8,076 bases of DNA from Dethiobacter sp. (GTDB taxonomy: Bacteria; Bacillota_D; Dethiobacteria; Dethiobacterales; Dethiobacteraceae): the NCBI GenBank assembly GCA_018333395.1, contig JAGXSQ010000127.1, forward strand, positions 1-8,076, given 5' to 3'. Made by a program: the position numbers and the translations under genes. The notes below the pieces were generated by a model. The model had not been told where the DNA came from. It saw only the letters and a list, made by a program, of their open reading frames with translations, and searched no databases. This document shows, piece by piece, positions 1 through 5,635 of the stretch (the first letter of the stretch is position 1; the number at the start of each line of letters is the position of its first letter).

Positions 1-82
1 CGCGAACCTTCTTTCCTGACAGTTTCCTGTCTTTTATTATATCAGGCTCACTAAGAATTTCGGAAATTTTGTCTAGTTTCAT
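1..82 (-). CDS. Probable IS transposase, N-terminal end only (runs off left edge)
   Basis: An ATG at 80-82 opens a leftward frame of 27 codons that reaches base 1 without a stop. The peptide begins MKLDKISEIL and is charged. It is too short to assign a family. The upstream DNA (94-154) carries three related copies of an AGTGG-CC-like motif, which resembles the repeated transposase-binding ends of several insertion sequences. This makes a transposase the best guess. No clear Shine-Dalgarno sequence precedes the ATG. A TATAAT lies only a few bases upstream (89-94), without a convincing -35. The element would end near 155-160, against the group II intron fragment. It could instead be another small mobile-element gene. 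Confidence 0.35.
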   Translation of the reverse strand, partial: MKLDKISEILSEPDIIKDRKLSGKKVR

Positions 83-93
83 GGGGACATTAT

Positions 94-154
94 ACTTTTG
101 CGCCACTCCATCGGCTCACTTTTAGTTAATCGCTTTGTGCCATTTTGGCCCACT
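94..154 (-). repeat. Repeated motifs at probable IS terminus
   Basis: Read on the minus strand, related motifs occur at 154-139 (AGTGGGCCAAAATGGC), 120-113 (AGTGAGCC) and 107-94 (AGTGGCGCAAAAGT). The outer two share AGTGG, a CC or GC step and CAAAA. Repeats of this kind between an element's tip and its transposase start are usual in several IS families. Seen directly: the repeats. Inferred: that they are transposase-binding sites. Confidence 0.35.
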
Positions 155-159
155 TATCT

Positions 160-320
160 CTGAGCGTGACCACGGCATGGGCGATAGCTTGGCGGTGAAG
201 GTCCGCTATGGGCCTGGTAGTGGGAACCATTAGCCGAAGGCAAGGGTGTCCACCGCGAGGTGGAATCTGAAGGAAGCCGGAGGCAAAGTCCCGACCTGAT
301 GAACAAGAACCGCAAATGAG
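160..320 (+). mobile_element. Group II intron 5' fragment (domain I), truncated
   Basis: The stretch matches the well-known 5' region of bacterial group II introns. It has a purine-rich GGTGAAGGTCCGCTATGGGC segment, GGGAACC, the small hairpin GCC-GAA-GGC, then CCACC-GCGA-GGTGG (250-263) with a GNRA tetraloop. GAATCTGAAGGAAGCCGGAGGCAAA and a CTGATGAACAAGAACCGCAAATGAG tail follow. These are domain I elements just upstream of where the rest of the ribozyme and the reverse-transcriptase gene should be. Neither follows: the sequence passes straight into antitoxin coding sequence. It is therefore a dead remnant. The exact 5' boundary is unclear because I cannot place a consensus GUGYG start with certainty. 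Recognition is from memory of the family, not from an alignment. Confidence 0.7.
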
Positions 321-402
321 AGAAGCGGAAACCATTGCCCGCGACCCGAAAATAAGGGGCTATACCGCTCTTGACGCGCTGTTTAAGGATTTGAAAGCAT
401 GA
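316..402 (+). pseudogene. RelB/DinJ-type antitoxin, C-terminal remnant
   Basis: The frame reads [20 protein letters not shown] and ends with FKDLKA before TGA at 400-402. An EAExIAxDP segment followed by GYT and an acidic or lysine-rich tail is typical of the toxin-wrapping C-terminus of RelB/DinJ-family antitoxins. Full-length members are about 80-100 residues, and only the last 28 are present. The ribbon-helix-helix DNA-binding half is missing because group II intron sequence occupies its place. The ATG at 316 is probably an internal methionine of the original protein, and no ribosome site precedes it. The stop overlaps the toxin start as ATGA (399-402), the usual antitoxin-toxin coupling. 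Confidence 0.6.
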
Positions 403-634
403 AATATACCGTCAAACCCACAAACAGATTCCGCAAGGACTACAAGCTGATGGAATATAGATGTCCTTGCTTGACGAAATCATCGCGAAGCTGGCGCAGG
501 GCATCCCACTGCCTGCGAGCAACCGGGACCATGAACTGACTGGTAACTATGCCGGGCATACCACGGGAGAAGCCACCCCGTTACGGGTGGCTTCTCCGCA
601 TAAGGAACTTCGTGGCAAAGCGGTTACTTTTTAG
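399..634 (+). pseudogene. YafQ-type mRNA interferase toxin, frameshifted and truncated
   Basis: The first frame (from 399) reads MKYTVKPTNRFRKDYKLME and then loses sense. From 461 another frame gives MSLLDEIIAKLAQGIPLPA followed by SNRDHELTGNYAGH. Together these match the first two thirds of YafQ-family toxins (ribosome-dependent mRNA endonucleases of the RelE fold). The two parts are joined by about 5 bases where roughly 15 are expected, so a deletion of about 10 bp explains the frameshift. After the histidine at 557-559 the expected C-terminal part (RECHI, DWLLIY and the catalytic tail) is absent. The frame instead runs through an unrelated hairpin to TAG at 632-634. With frameshift and truncation it cannot be active. 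Confidence 0.65.
566..597. terminator. Strong 13-bp hairpin, possible terminator of the leftward MTH865 gene set
   Basis: GGAGAAGCCACCC (566-578) pairs perfectly with GGGTGGCTTCTCC (585-597) around a 6-base loop. It lies 33 bases past the stop of the leftward MTH865-like gene, the right place for a terminator. No U-tract follows the stem on the minus strand. On the plus strand only TTTTT at 628-632 lies some distance away. It could therefore be an mRNA-protecting hairpin or a dispersed repeat. Confidence 0.45.
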
Positions 635-870
635 AGGCCCGCCCTGCTGACAATCGTTTCGCCCACATCCTCAGCGCTTTTGAAGGGAAAATCCGCAGCG
701 GTCAGAAGTTGCCCGGCCTGTCCTGCCGTTACTTTTACATCACCTGCCTGGCAGGTAGTGCAGGCTCCGTTGGGAAAGGCGGCCAATAAATCCTCCGGTG
801 TGGCGATAGGGAATTTTGCTCCCTTCAGGGCGCCGACAATCTGGCTTTTAATGGTTTCGCGTACTGACAT
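631..870 (-). CDS. MTH865-like family protein
   Basis: This 79-residue protein matches the MTH865-like family (Pfam MTH865), small EF-hand-like helical proteins first solved from Methanothermobacter and also found in anaerobic Firmicutes. Their function is unknown. The characteristic parts are visible: [12 protein letters not shown] (11-22), [13 protein letters not shown] (24-36), a CxxC pair (C37, C40), the [20 protein letters not shown] block (48-67) and a C-terminal hydrophobic end. The length is normal for the family. ATG at 870 is chosen because AAGGAG sits 7 to 8 bases upstream on the minus strand. A GTG three codons further out would lie inside that ribosome site. It is the last gene of a leftward set with a Crp/Fnr regulator. 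The CxxC suggests redox sensitivity or metal binding, which is inference only. Confidence 0.85.
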   Translation of the reverse strand: MSVRETIKSQIVGALKGAKFPIATPEDLLAAFPNGACTTCQAGDVKVTAGQAGQLLTAADFPFKSAEDVGETIVSRAGL

Positions 871-910
871 TTGCAACACTCCTTGCTTTTTTGCCTCACG
901 GCTATTTAGG

Positions 911-1276
911 TTAATTATACGGCGGGAGTGCGGTCGCTTCAGTAAACTGCTTTACATATTTAACATCATTTTGGTAAGTTATTTGAAAAGCGATAATGCC
1001 TCGGTTATTCAGGTACGCTAAAACTGCGGTCAGCTCCCCGCAGTCCATATTCATCGCATCGGCCAGGCTTTGTAAAGACAGGTTCTTGCTGAGTTTTACG
1101 CTGCCCTGGCGGCTGCCTCCCAGCAAGAAGATGTTTAAGAGCAGTACAAATGTCTTTCCTGGTTTTGACCCCGCTTTTACTTCGGCAAGAAGAGACGACA
1201 TTGCATCCAATCCTGCTGCAAGCCTTTGTATCTCTTCAATAACAGGCTGGTTACCCAATTTGCTTGTTTTTTTCAT
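911..1276 (-). CDS. Hypothetical protein with a helix-turn-helix-like segment
   Basis: This 121-residue protein has no family I recognise. The N-terminal part (about 11-35) is an amphipathic helix rich in E, L and A. The stretch around 65-94 ([20 protein letters not shown] and onward to NNRGIIAFQ) looks like a winged-helix recognition unit: helix, turn, helix, then the short GIIAF strand. The C-terminus, ending LPPYN, looks like an unstructured tail. It starts with ATG preceded by GGGAG six bases upstream on the minus strand. It lies 14 bases after the Crp/Fnr stop and about 40 bases before the MTH865-like gene, so it is probably co-transcribed with both. It could be a partner or accessory regulator for the Crp-like protein. 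A DNA-binding role is inference. Confidence 0.7.
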   Translation of the reverse strand: MKKTSKLGNQPVIEEIQRLAAGLDAMSSLLAEVKAGSKPGKTFVLLLNIFLLGGSRQGSVKLSKNLSLQSLADAMNMDCGELTAVLAYLNNRGIIAFQITYQNDVKYVKQFTEATALPPYN

Positions 1277-1290
1277 TGCTTTCTCCCGGG

Positions 1291-1980
1291 TTAAGCTAGG
1301 TTTTCCAGCGCGGAAGCCAGGGCCTCGGCGTTAAGAATTATGAAGCGGTGATCTTTGGTGGCGATAACGCCGTCCTGTCGCAGACCGCCTATCACGTTGG
1401 ATACCATGACCCGGGAGGCGTTTACCAGGCTGGCCAGGTCGTTATGCGTTAACTCGATATCAATAGCCGTTCCCTGCGCTGAACTGGCGCCATATTGTTT
1501 GGCCAATTTCAGCAGTGTGGCGGCCACCCTGCCTCTGACATCATGAAAAGCAATATTTGCTACCTGATTAGTATAGCTGTTAAGTTTTTCCCCCAACAGC
1601 TGGATTATCTTCAGAGAGGTTTGCGGGTTCTGCAAAAGCAGCGCGAAGTGCTCCCGGCTACAGGAGCAAACAAACGTGTTTTCCATGGCCTGCGCGTTCA
1701 TTGTCTGCTCAGCTCGGTCAAAAAAAGTGTTTTCCCCCAGCAGGTCATCTTCTTTTAAGATGTCTAGAATGATTTCCTTTCCGCCCGCTGATACTTTGAA
1801 CAACTTTACTTTTCCGGATTTGATCAGGTAAATCGTGTCGGCTAGGTCTCCTTCCCGGAAAAGATATTCGTTTCTGTTGTACAGCCTCTTATGTGCCAGT
1901 TCGCCAATCCTGTTACGCTCGTGAATATCCAGCGTGGAAAATATTGAGAGGTCCTTCATGCAGCGAATTTTCTCCGGCAA
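1291..1980 (-). CDS. Crp/Fnr family transcriptional regulator
   Basis: This 229-residue protein has the full Crp/Fnr layout. A cyclic-nucleotide-binding-like beta-barrel (about 12-115) contains LFREGDLADTIYLIKSGKVK (40-59) and the DLLGE turn (79-83). The long dimer helix spans about 119-147. The C-terminal winged helix (about 150-225) contains LTHNDLASLVNASRVMVSNV (177-196). The effector pocket lacks an obvious cAMP-binding R-S pair. Cysteines lie at 7, 105 and 107, with no four-cysteine FNR cluster pattern, so the signal is unknown. The start is TTG at 1980 with GGAGG eight bases upstream (1989-1993). ATG at codon 8 has a poorer site. Downstream genes follow closely (14 and 40 bp), and upstream lies a broken gene whose stop is 23 bases away. 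In this family the first neighbour is often the target, but here it is damaged. Confidence 0.9.
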   Translation of the reverse strand: MPEKIRCMKDLSIFSTLDIHERNRIGELAHKRLYNRNEYLFREGDLADTIYLIKSGKVKLFKVSAGGKEIILDILKEDDLLGENTFFDRAEQTMNAQAMENTFVCSCSREHFALLLQNPQTSLKIIQLLGEKLNSYTNQVANIAFHDVRGRVAATLLKLAKQYGASSAQGTAIDIELTHNDLASLVNASRVMVSNVIGGLRQDGVIATKDHRFIILNAEALASALENLA

Positions 1981-1988
1981 TCTCCATG

Positions 1989-1993
1989 CCTCC
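1989..1993 (-). promoter_or_regulatory. Ribosome binding site fixing the TTG start of the Crp/Fnr gene
   Basis: GGAGG on the minus strand lies exactly eight bases before TTG (1980-1978). The first in-frame ATG (codon 8) has only a GGAG about 12 bases away. This decides for the non-ATG start. Confidence 0.6.
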
Positions 1994-2003
1994 GTTTCAA
2001 GGT

Positions 2004-2310
2004 TTATTGTGACTTTTTTCTTTCAGGACAGACCATAGCCGGACTGTTTGTCGTAAACCAGTTTGCCGAAGTTACCCCTGCTTCCCGGTGCAGGCTTTTA
2101 CACACATCCCGCATCGTTTCCCCTGGTTTACCACAAATGAGACGGGAATAGTCTCCAACCGAGGCCTCCAGTCCGAGAGCGATACTGTCAAACCCTTTGT
2201 TCTCCAGAAAACGGGCGGCCTGCCCAAGTATGGCATTAGCCGCATCAAACTCCTGCTGGTACTGATTGCGGGAAACCGGCAGATTATTGTATATCAGATC
2301 AGAAGGCCAA
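2004..2310 (-). pseudogene. N-terminally truncated remnant, QueG-like (COG1600) pattern
   Basis: A leftward frame is open from a TGA at 2346-2348 to the TAA at 2004-2006. It has no credible start: the first in-frame ATG is deep inside (ETMRDVCKSLH). The peptide reads like a real protein: NLPVSRNQYQQEFDAANAIL, then ARFLENKGFDSIALG, then SLHREAGVTSANWFTTNS, ending MVCPERKKSQ. The pattern L-P-x-S-R-x-x-Y-x-x-E-F-x-x-A-N, followed by F-L-E-x-x-G and later H-R-x-A and W-F-x-T-N-S, recalls the middle of epoxyqueuosine-reductase-like iron-sulfur proteins. The C-terminal 4Fe-4S clusters are absent. It lies 23 bases before the Crp/Fnr gene, so it was probably the first gene of that set. Family assignment is from memory and weak. 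That it is coding and broken is firmer. The right boundary is approximate. Confidence 0.45.
2266..2294 (+). promoter_or_regulatory. Weak candidate promoter for the DUF4256 gene
   Basis: TTGCGG (2266-2271) and GTATAT (2289-2294) are spaced by 17 bases. A transcript would begin near 2300, about 30 bases before the DUF4256 start. Both boxes deviate from consensus and lie inside remnant coding sequence, so this is only a candidate. Confidence 0.25.
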
Positions 2311-2332
2311 ACGCATGAAAGGAGGAGCTGCG

Positions 2333-2908
2333 ATGATGAACAGAATCAAAAATCAACGAGAGTTGTCGCTAAAACAACGCGATGATCTTCTTAATACTTT
2401 GAAAGCCCGCTTTGATAAAAACATGAGACGGCATGAAGGTGTAAAGTGGGCTGATGTACAAGCTAAACTGGAAGCAAATGAGGATAAGCTCTGGTCAATT
2501 CATGAAATGGAAGCAACCGGAGGCGAGCCGGATGTCGTTGGCTATGATCACAACGAGAATGAATATGTTTTTTGCGACTGTTCGGCAGAAAGCCCTGAAG
2601 GGCGCAGAAATGTTTGTTATGATCGTGCAGCATTGGATTCACGGAAAAAATTTAAACCACAGAATAATGCTATTGATATGGCTGCTGCTATGGGTATGGA
2701 GATTTTAACGGTGGATCAGTACCGGGAACTGCAAAAAAAGGGCACATATGACACTAAAACGTCGAGTTGGGTAAAAACACCTGATAACATAAGAAAACTT
2801 GGCGGGGCGCTCTTTTGTGATCGCCGGTACGATACGGTCTTTGTATACCATAATGGAGCGGACTCTTATTTTAGCGTCAGAGGTTTTCGCGGCTCAATAT
2901 CGATCTAA
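2333..2908 (+). CDS. DUF4256 domain-containing protein
   Basis: This 191-residue protein closely fits the DUF4256 family, whose members are about 180-190 residues and have no known function. Conserved-looking blocks in order are LKARFDKNMRRHEGVKW near the N-terminus, GGEPDVVGYD, DCSAESPEGRRNVCYDR, NNAIDMAAAMG, KTSSWVKTPDNIRKLGGALF, and the FVYHNGADSYF end. No signal peptide or membrane segment is visible, so it should be cytoplasmic. AAGGAGG (2319-2325) lies seven bases before ATG 2333, which favours that start over the upstream ATG at 2315 that precedes the ribosome site. The gene is clearly AT-richer by eye than its neighbours and runs against both flanking leftward operons. It occupies the place of the missing 5' half of the 2004-2310 gene. 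These are signs of a later arrival by transfer. Confidence 0.88.
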   Translation: MMNRIKNQRELSLKQRDDLLNTLKARFDKNMRRHEGVKWADVQAKLEANEDKLWSIHEMEATGGEPDVVGYDHNENEYVFCDCSAESPEGRRNVCYDRAALDSRKKFKPQNNAIDMAAAMGMEILTVDQYRELQKKGTYDTKTSSWVKTPDNIRKLGGALFCDRRYDTVFVYHNGADSYFSVRGFRGSISI

Positions 2909-2924
2909 CATCATCAAAAAATGC

Positions 2925-3653
2925 TCAAAACAGATCATTTTTTCTGCGGAACAGATGATAGGTGGCCGCCACCAGGAACAGGTTGTAGAACAGGCCTACA
3001 GCTATATACTGGTAGAAGGTCAGGTTCATCCTGACCTGGCCGGCTTCGATCAGCGGCTGCAGGATGGCGTGCTGTACCGCCTTGGATGCCCAGTGCAGCG
3101 GGGCGATGGCGAACAGCCATTCCCTGGCGTCCAGGAAAAAGAAGCCGGCAATCGGCAAGAACAGCAGAAAGCCGCTTGCTTTCATGGTCACATAGCCTTC
3201 TACTTTATTATCGGCGAAAGCGTTGACTAAAAATGCGGTGATGGGTGTCTGCAGTGCCGACAGCGCCGCCACAAGCAAGATATCGCCGGCGGAAAGCCGA
3301 AAAGCTCCGCTGAACCAGATAATGAAGAAACCCGCAGCCAGAGCAAAGAAATAGGCAAATCCCACCTTGAACCAGATGTAACGATTAAGCGGCACCGGGG
3401 AGATCCGGATAGAGGCCAATACCTGGTCATCGCGGTCATCCAGCAGCGAAAACCCGGCCATCGCACCATAGAGATGACCCATCAAGATTGCTAGTAGCAT
3501 GGCGGTAAAGGCCAGGGCCTGCTCTTGCACGATCCCGTTGACAATCAGATATCTGCCGATAGCCCCGAGAATGAGCGGGTAAAAAATCATTACGACCGTC
3601 ATTTTATTGCGCAGCAGGTTTTTTAATTCAAACAGGGACCAGGCTAGCAACAT
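2925..3653 (-). CDS. ABC-2 type transporter permease (second subunit)
   Basis: This 242-residue integral membrane protein has about six hydrophobic helices. A short cytoplasmic N-terminus (ELKNLLRNKMT) leads into TM1 (MIFYPLILGAIGRYLIV). TM2 is followed by the cytoplasmic coupling segment LLDDRDDQVLASIRISPVP, and four more helices run to a basic tail ending RRKNDLF. An acidic D/E-R-D-D segment followed by L-x-x-I-R-I-S-P is typical of ABC-2 exporters, where it contacts the ATPase. ATG 3653 is chosen because GGGGG lies just upstream and the previous gene stops two bases before. A longer frame extends to 3767 but lies inside the upstream gene. It should pair with the 3656-4381 subunit. The substrate cannot be read from sequence. 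The ATPase-permease-permease order resembles fluoroquinolone-type exporters. Confidence 0.8.
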   Translation of the reverse strand: MLLAWSLFELKNLLRNKMTVVMIFYPLILGAIGRYLIVNGIVQEQALAFTAMLLAILMGHLYGAMAGFSLLDDRDDQVLASIRISPVPLNRYIWFKVGFAYFFALAAGFFIIWFSGAFRLSAGDILLVAALSALQTPITAFLVNAFADNKVEGYVTMKASGFLLFLPIAGFFFLDAREWLFAIAPLHWASKAVQHAILQPLIEAGQVRMNLTFYQYIAVGLFYNLFLVAATYHLFRRKNDLF

Positions 3654-3655
3654 CT

Positions 3656-4381
3656 CTATACCCCCGTTTCTCTCATAACGTACGCCATGAATTGCGGCTT
3701 GACGACAAACCGAAAGAGAAGAAGGGACAACAGAGCCAGGTAAACGTAGCTGAGCAAGATTTTCCACGGTTCGATTGCTGAAAAGCCCGAACCGATCAGG
3801 ATGCCTGAGGCCTCCGGCGGCAGCAGGATAAAGAACCTGGCCACAGTACGATCAAGCAGTCCGAATTGCCCGAACACCGGCGGCAGAAAAAATACAAAGA
3901 TATAGACCATATAGTTAATCAGCAGGGAGGTAAAATCCTTCGCGCTGTAAGAAAGACGGATGCCGATCAGGGTATGGACCACGGTTACCAAAGCTACGGC
4001 AGGGACTACCAGCAGGTACTGGTAGGTTACCCCTTTAAGCAGGTAAACCGCCGCTGAAATAAAGGCCACCGTTATCAGCGAATTAAGTACATTGGCAATA
4101 ATTTTAGACAGCAGGTACTCATTTTCTGTGACAGGAGAGACCATCACTGAGTTGATGGTATGCTCCTTTTTTTCATAAAAGAGAGTGGCGCCTACCAGCA
4201 GGATAGTCATCATGATGCTGTCCATTAAAAAGATAAAGGGGATAAACTGCCGCAGCACGTCGCCTTCCAGAAACCAGGCCAGAAATACCCATAACAGCAA
4301 GATAACAAAGTTTGCCTTAAAAAGGTTATATTTGTTCAACCGGTCGAACTCGCCCCGGACTAAAGTTGCCAGGTTAGCCAC
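3656..4381 (-). CDS. ABC-2 type transporter permease (first subunit)
   Basis: This 241-residue membrane protein has about six helices (roughly 24-40, 48-68, 92-113, 120-143, 151-172 and 207-227). After TM2 it has the coupling segment FYEKKEHTINSVMVSPVTEN (about 68-87), which is the ABC-2 equivalent of the E-R-E-x-x-T-L box. The start is GTG at 4381. It overlaps the end of the ATPase gene by 8 bases and is preceded by GGGGGTG. The next permease begins two bases after its stop. Overlap and spacing imply translational coupling and one heteromeric exporter: one ATPase dimer with two different membrane subunits. This subunit and its partner are similar in length but differ clearly in sequence, so both are probably needed. 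Confidence 0.82.
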   Translation of the reverse strand: MANLATLVRGEFDRLNKYNLFKANFVILLLWVFLAWFLEGDVLRQFIPFIFLMDSIMMTILLVGATLFYEKKEHTINSVMVSPVTENEYLLSKIIANVLNSLITVAFISAAVYLLKGVTYQYLLVVPAVALVTVVHTLIGIRLSYSAKDFTSLLINYMVYIFVFFLPPVFGQFGLLDRTVARFFILLPPEASGILIGSGFSAIEPWKILLSYVYLALLSLLLFRFVVKPQFMAYVMRETGV

Positions 4382-5225
4382 GCAGCTTCACCCCCGTAAC
4401 CTTGATGAAGATTTCCTCAAGCGTAGTTTCGCCGCTGTGCAGCGTCTCAATCTCTTTTTCCCGCAAAAGGTTAAAGAAGGGCTGGGTTTTGATCTCCTCC
4501 ATAGGGAAGAGTTGCGTGTGCAATTCGCCGTTTTCGCGATACTCAACCTTGACGGTGCGTTTGCCGTATTTAAGCTTGAGGTCCCGCGGGGAGCCCTCCT
4601 CGCACAGCCGGCCTTCATCGATAAACGCCACCCGGTCACACAGTTCGTCAACATCACCCATTATATGACTGGTCAGGAAAACAGTGCCGCCCTTTTGTTT
4701 AAACTCCAGAATCATATCTTTCATAATCCGGGAGTTGGCCGGGTCCACGCCGTTGGTCGGCTCGTCAAGAAAGAGAAACATGGGGTCGTTCAGCAACGCC
4801 CTTACAAAATTAAGGCGTATTTTCATGCCCTTTGAGTACTCTCCGGCCTTTTTGTGGCGCTCGTCCCACAGTCCGACGCGCTTAAGCAGGGACTCCAGAT
4901 CTACCGTTCTCTTGTAGAGCCTTTGGAAAAACTGAAGGTTTTCCAGTGCCGTCAGCTTGGAAAAGGAAATGGGCATTTCGAAGCTCACGCCGATATCCTG
5001 GTAAAAATCGTTCGTGTAGCCTGACAATGTCCGGCCCTGGAAAGTAATATCACCTTCAAAGCCGCGCAGCAACTTAATCAGGATTTTCTGGGTGGTGCTT
5101 TTCCCGGCCCCGGAAGGACCAAGAAAGCCGAAGATCTCCCCTTCCCTAATTTCGAAGCTGATACCGTTGACGACATAGTTTTTGCCCTTCGGGTACTTAT
5201 AACGCAGATTATTAACAGTAATCAT
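4374..5225 (-). CDS. ABC transporter ATP-binding protein
   Basis: This 283-residue cytoplasmic ATPase has the Walker A motif GPSGAGKST (36-44), the signature YSKGM (130-134), Walker B LFLDEP (151-156), the D-loop NGVDP (158-162) and the switch histidine H187 in TSH. The C-terminal 80 residues form the extension typical of drug or lipid exporters, including KVEYRENGEL and ETTLEEIFIKVTG. The position normally held by the Q-loop glutamine is glutamate (E83 in VSFEMP). The signature lacks the canonical LSGGQ. ATG 5225 has AAGGGGG upstream. It powers the two permeases that follow directly. Together they resemble the ATPase-permease-permease exporters of the Rv2688c type; this similarity is recalled, not aligned. 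Confidence 0.92.
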   Translation of the reverse strand: MITVNNLRYKYPKGKNYVVNGISFEIREGEIFGFLGPSGAGKSTTQKILIKLLRGFEGDITFQGRTLSGYTNDFYQDIGVSFEMPISFSKLTALENLQFFQRLYKRTVDLESLLKRVGLWDERHKKAGEYSKGMKIRLNFVRALLNDPMFLFLDEPTNGVDPANSRIMKDMILEFKQKGGTVFLTSHIMGDVDELCDRVAFIDEGRLCEEGSPRDLKLKYGKRTVKVEYRENGELHTQLFPMEEIKTQPFFNLLREKEIETLHSGETTLEEIFIKVTGVKLRG

Positions 5226-5296
5226 CGTTCGTCCCCCTTATCAGGTTTCACTGTTGCCCGCGCCGGTCTCCCCGGATCTGCCTCTGCTGTTTCAGA

Positions 5297-5635
5297 TCAG
5301 TCAGGATTGTCGGTCCGGCCGTGTTTTAACGTATTGAATATCTCCTCCATCCGGCGGATATATTCAGTCAGTGCCTTAAACCCCTGCAGTGTCAGGCTGA
5401 CCCTGGTCACAGGCCTTCGTCCCTCAATGTTTTTTGTAATATGCACGTATGCCGCTGCTTCCAGGTTGCGCAACTGTACGGAAAGGTTGCCGGCGGTAAG
5501 CTCCAGGTTCTGTTTCAGCTCGGAAAAAGTAACCGTCCGTTGCGGGCTTCCGCCCAGGTAGGTGAGGATGGCCAAGCGGACCTGTTCGTGAATAACGTTG
5601 TCCAACGGGAAGTCCGGCTGCTTTTTTTCGGTCAT
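5297..5635 (-). CDS. Winged-helix transcriptional regulator (HTH_27-like)
   Basis: This 112-residue regulator fits the small winged-helix DNA-binding family (Pfam HTH_27) that is related to ArsR/MarR. The parts are PLDNVIHEQVRLAILTYL (about 10-27), the recognition helix in TAGNLSVQLRNLEAAAYV (about 47-64), the wing ITKNIEGRRPVTRVSLT (about 66-82), and a dimerising helix GFKALTEYIRRMEEIF. The start is ATG 5635, which overlaps the upstream gene's TGA as ATGA. A longer frame to 5677 lies inside that gene. No separate ribosome site is visible, so it relies on coupling. It lies ahead of the ABC ATPase with a 71-bp gap. It probably represses its own operon; that is inference from position. Confidence 0.85.
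   Translation of the reverse strand: MTEKKQPDFPLDNVIHEQVRLAILTYLGGSPQRTVTFSELKQNLELTAGNLSVQLRNLEAAAYVHITKNIEGRRPVTRVSLTLQGFKALTEYIRRMEEIFNTLKHGRTDNPD

Noticed and set aside
126..335. Leftward frame of 69 codons
   Set aside because: It is antisense to the group II intron fragment and gives a low-complexity, Arg/Pro-rich peptide without a ribosome site.
680..1334. Rightward frames opposite the MTH865-like and helix-turn-helix genes
   Set aside because: They are antisense shadows of better-supported leftward genes, with no family resemblance.
2088..2318. Rightward 76-codon frame ahead of DUF4256
   Set aside because: The opposite strand reads as sensible protein over the same span, and this frame has no ribosome site.
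2916..2943. AAAAAATG...CATTTTTT inverted repeat between convergent genes as a terminator
   Set aside because: The stem is almost all A-T and overlaps the permease stop, too weak to call a terminator, though convergent ends make some termination there likely.
2799..3230. Rightward frame across the DUF4256 end and permease
   Set aside because: It is out of frame with DUF4256 and antisense to the permease; the composition is a shadow of membrane-protein codons.
3654..3767. N-terminal extension of the second permease
   Set aside because: It lies inside the first permease gene, and the ATG at 3653 has a ribosome site and correct spacing.
4185..4917. Long rightward frames opposite the ATPase and first permease
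   Set aside because: They lie opposite an ATPase with all its motifs; they arise from GC-biased third positions and show no own start signal.
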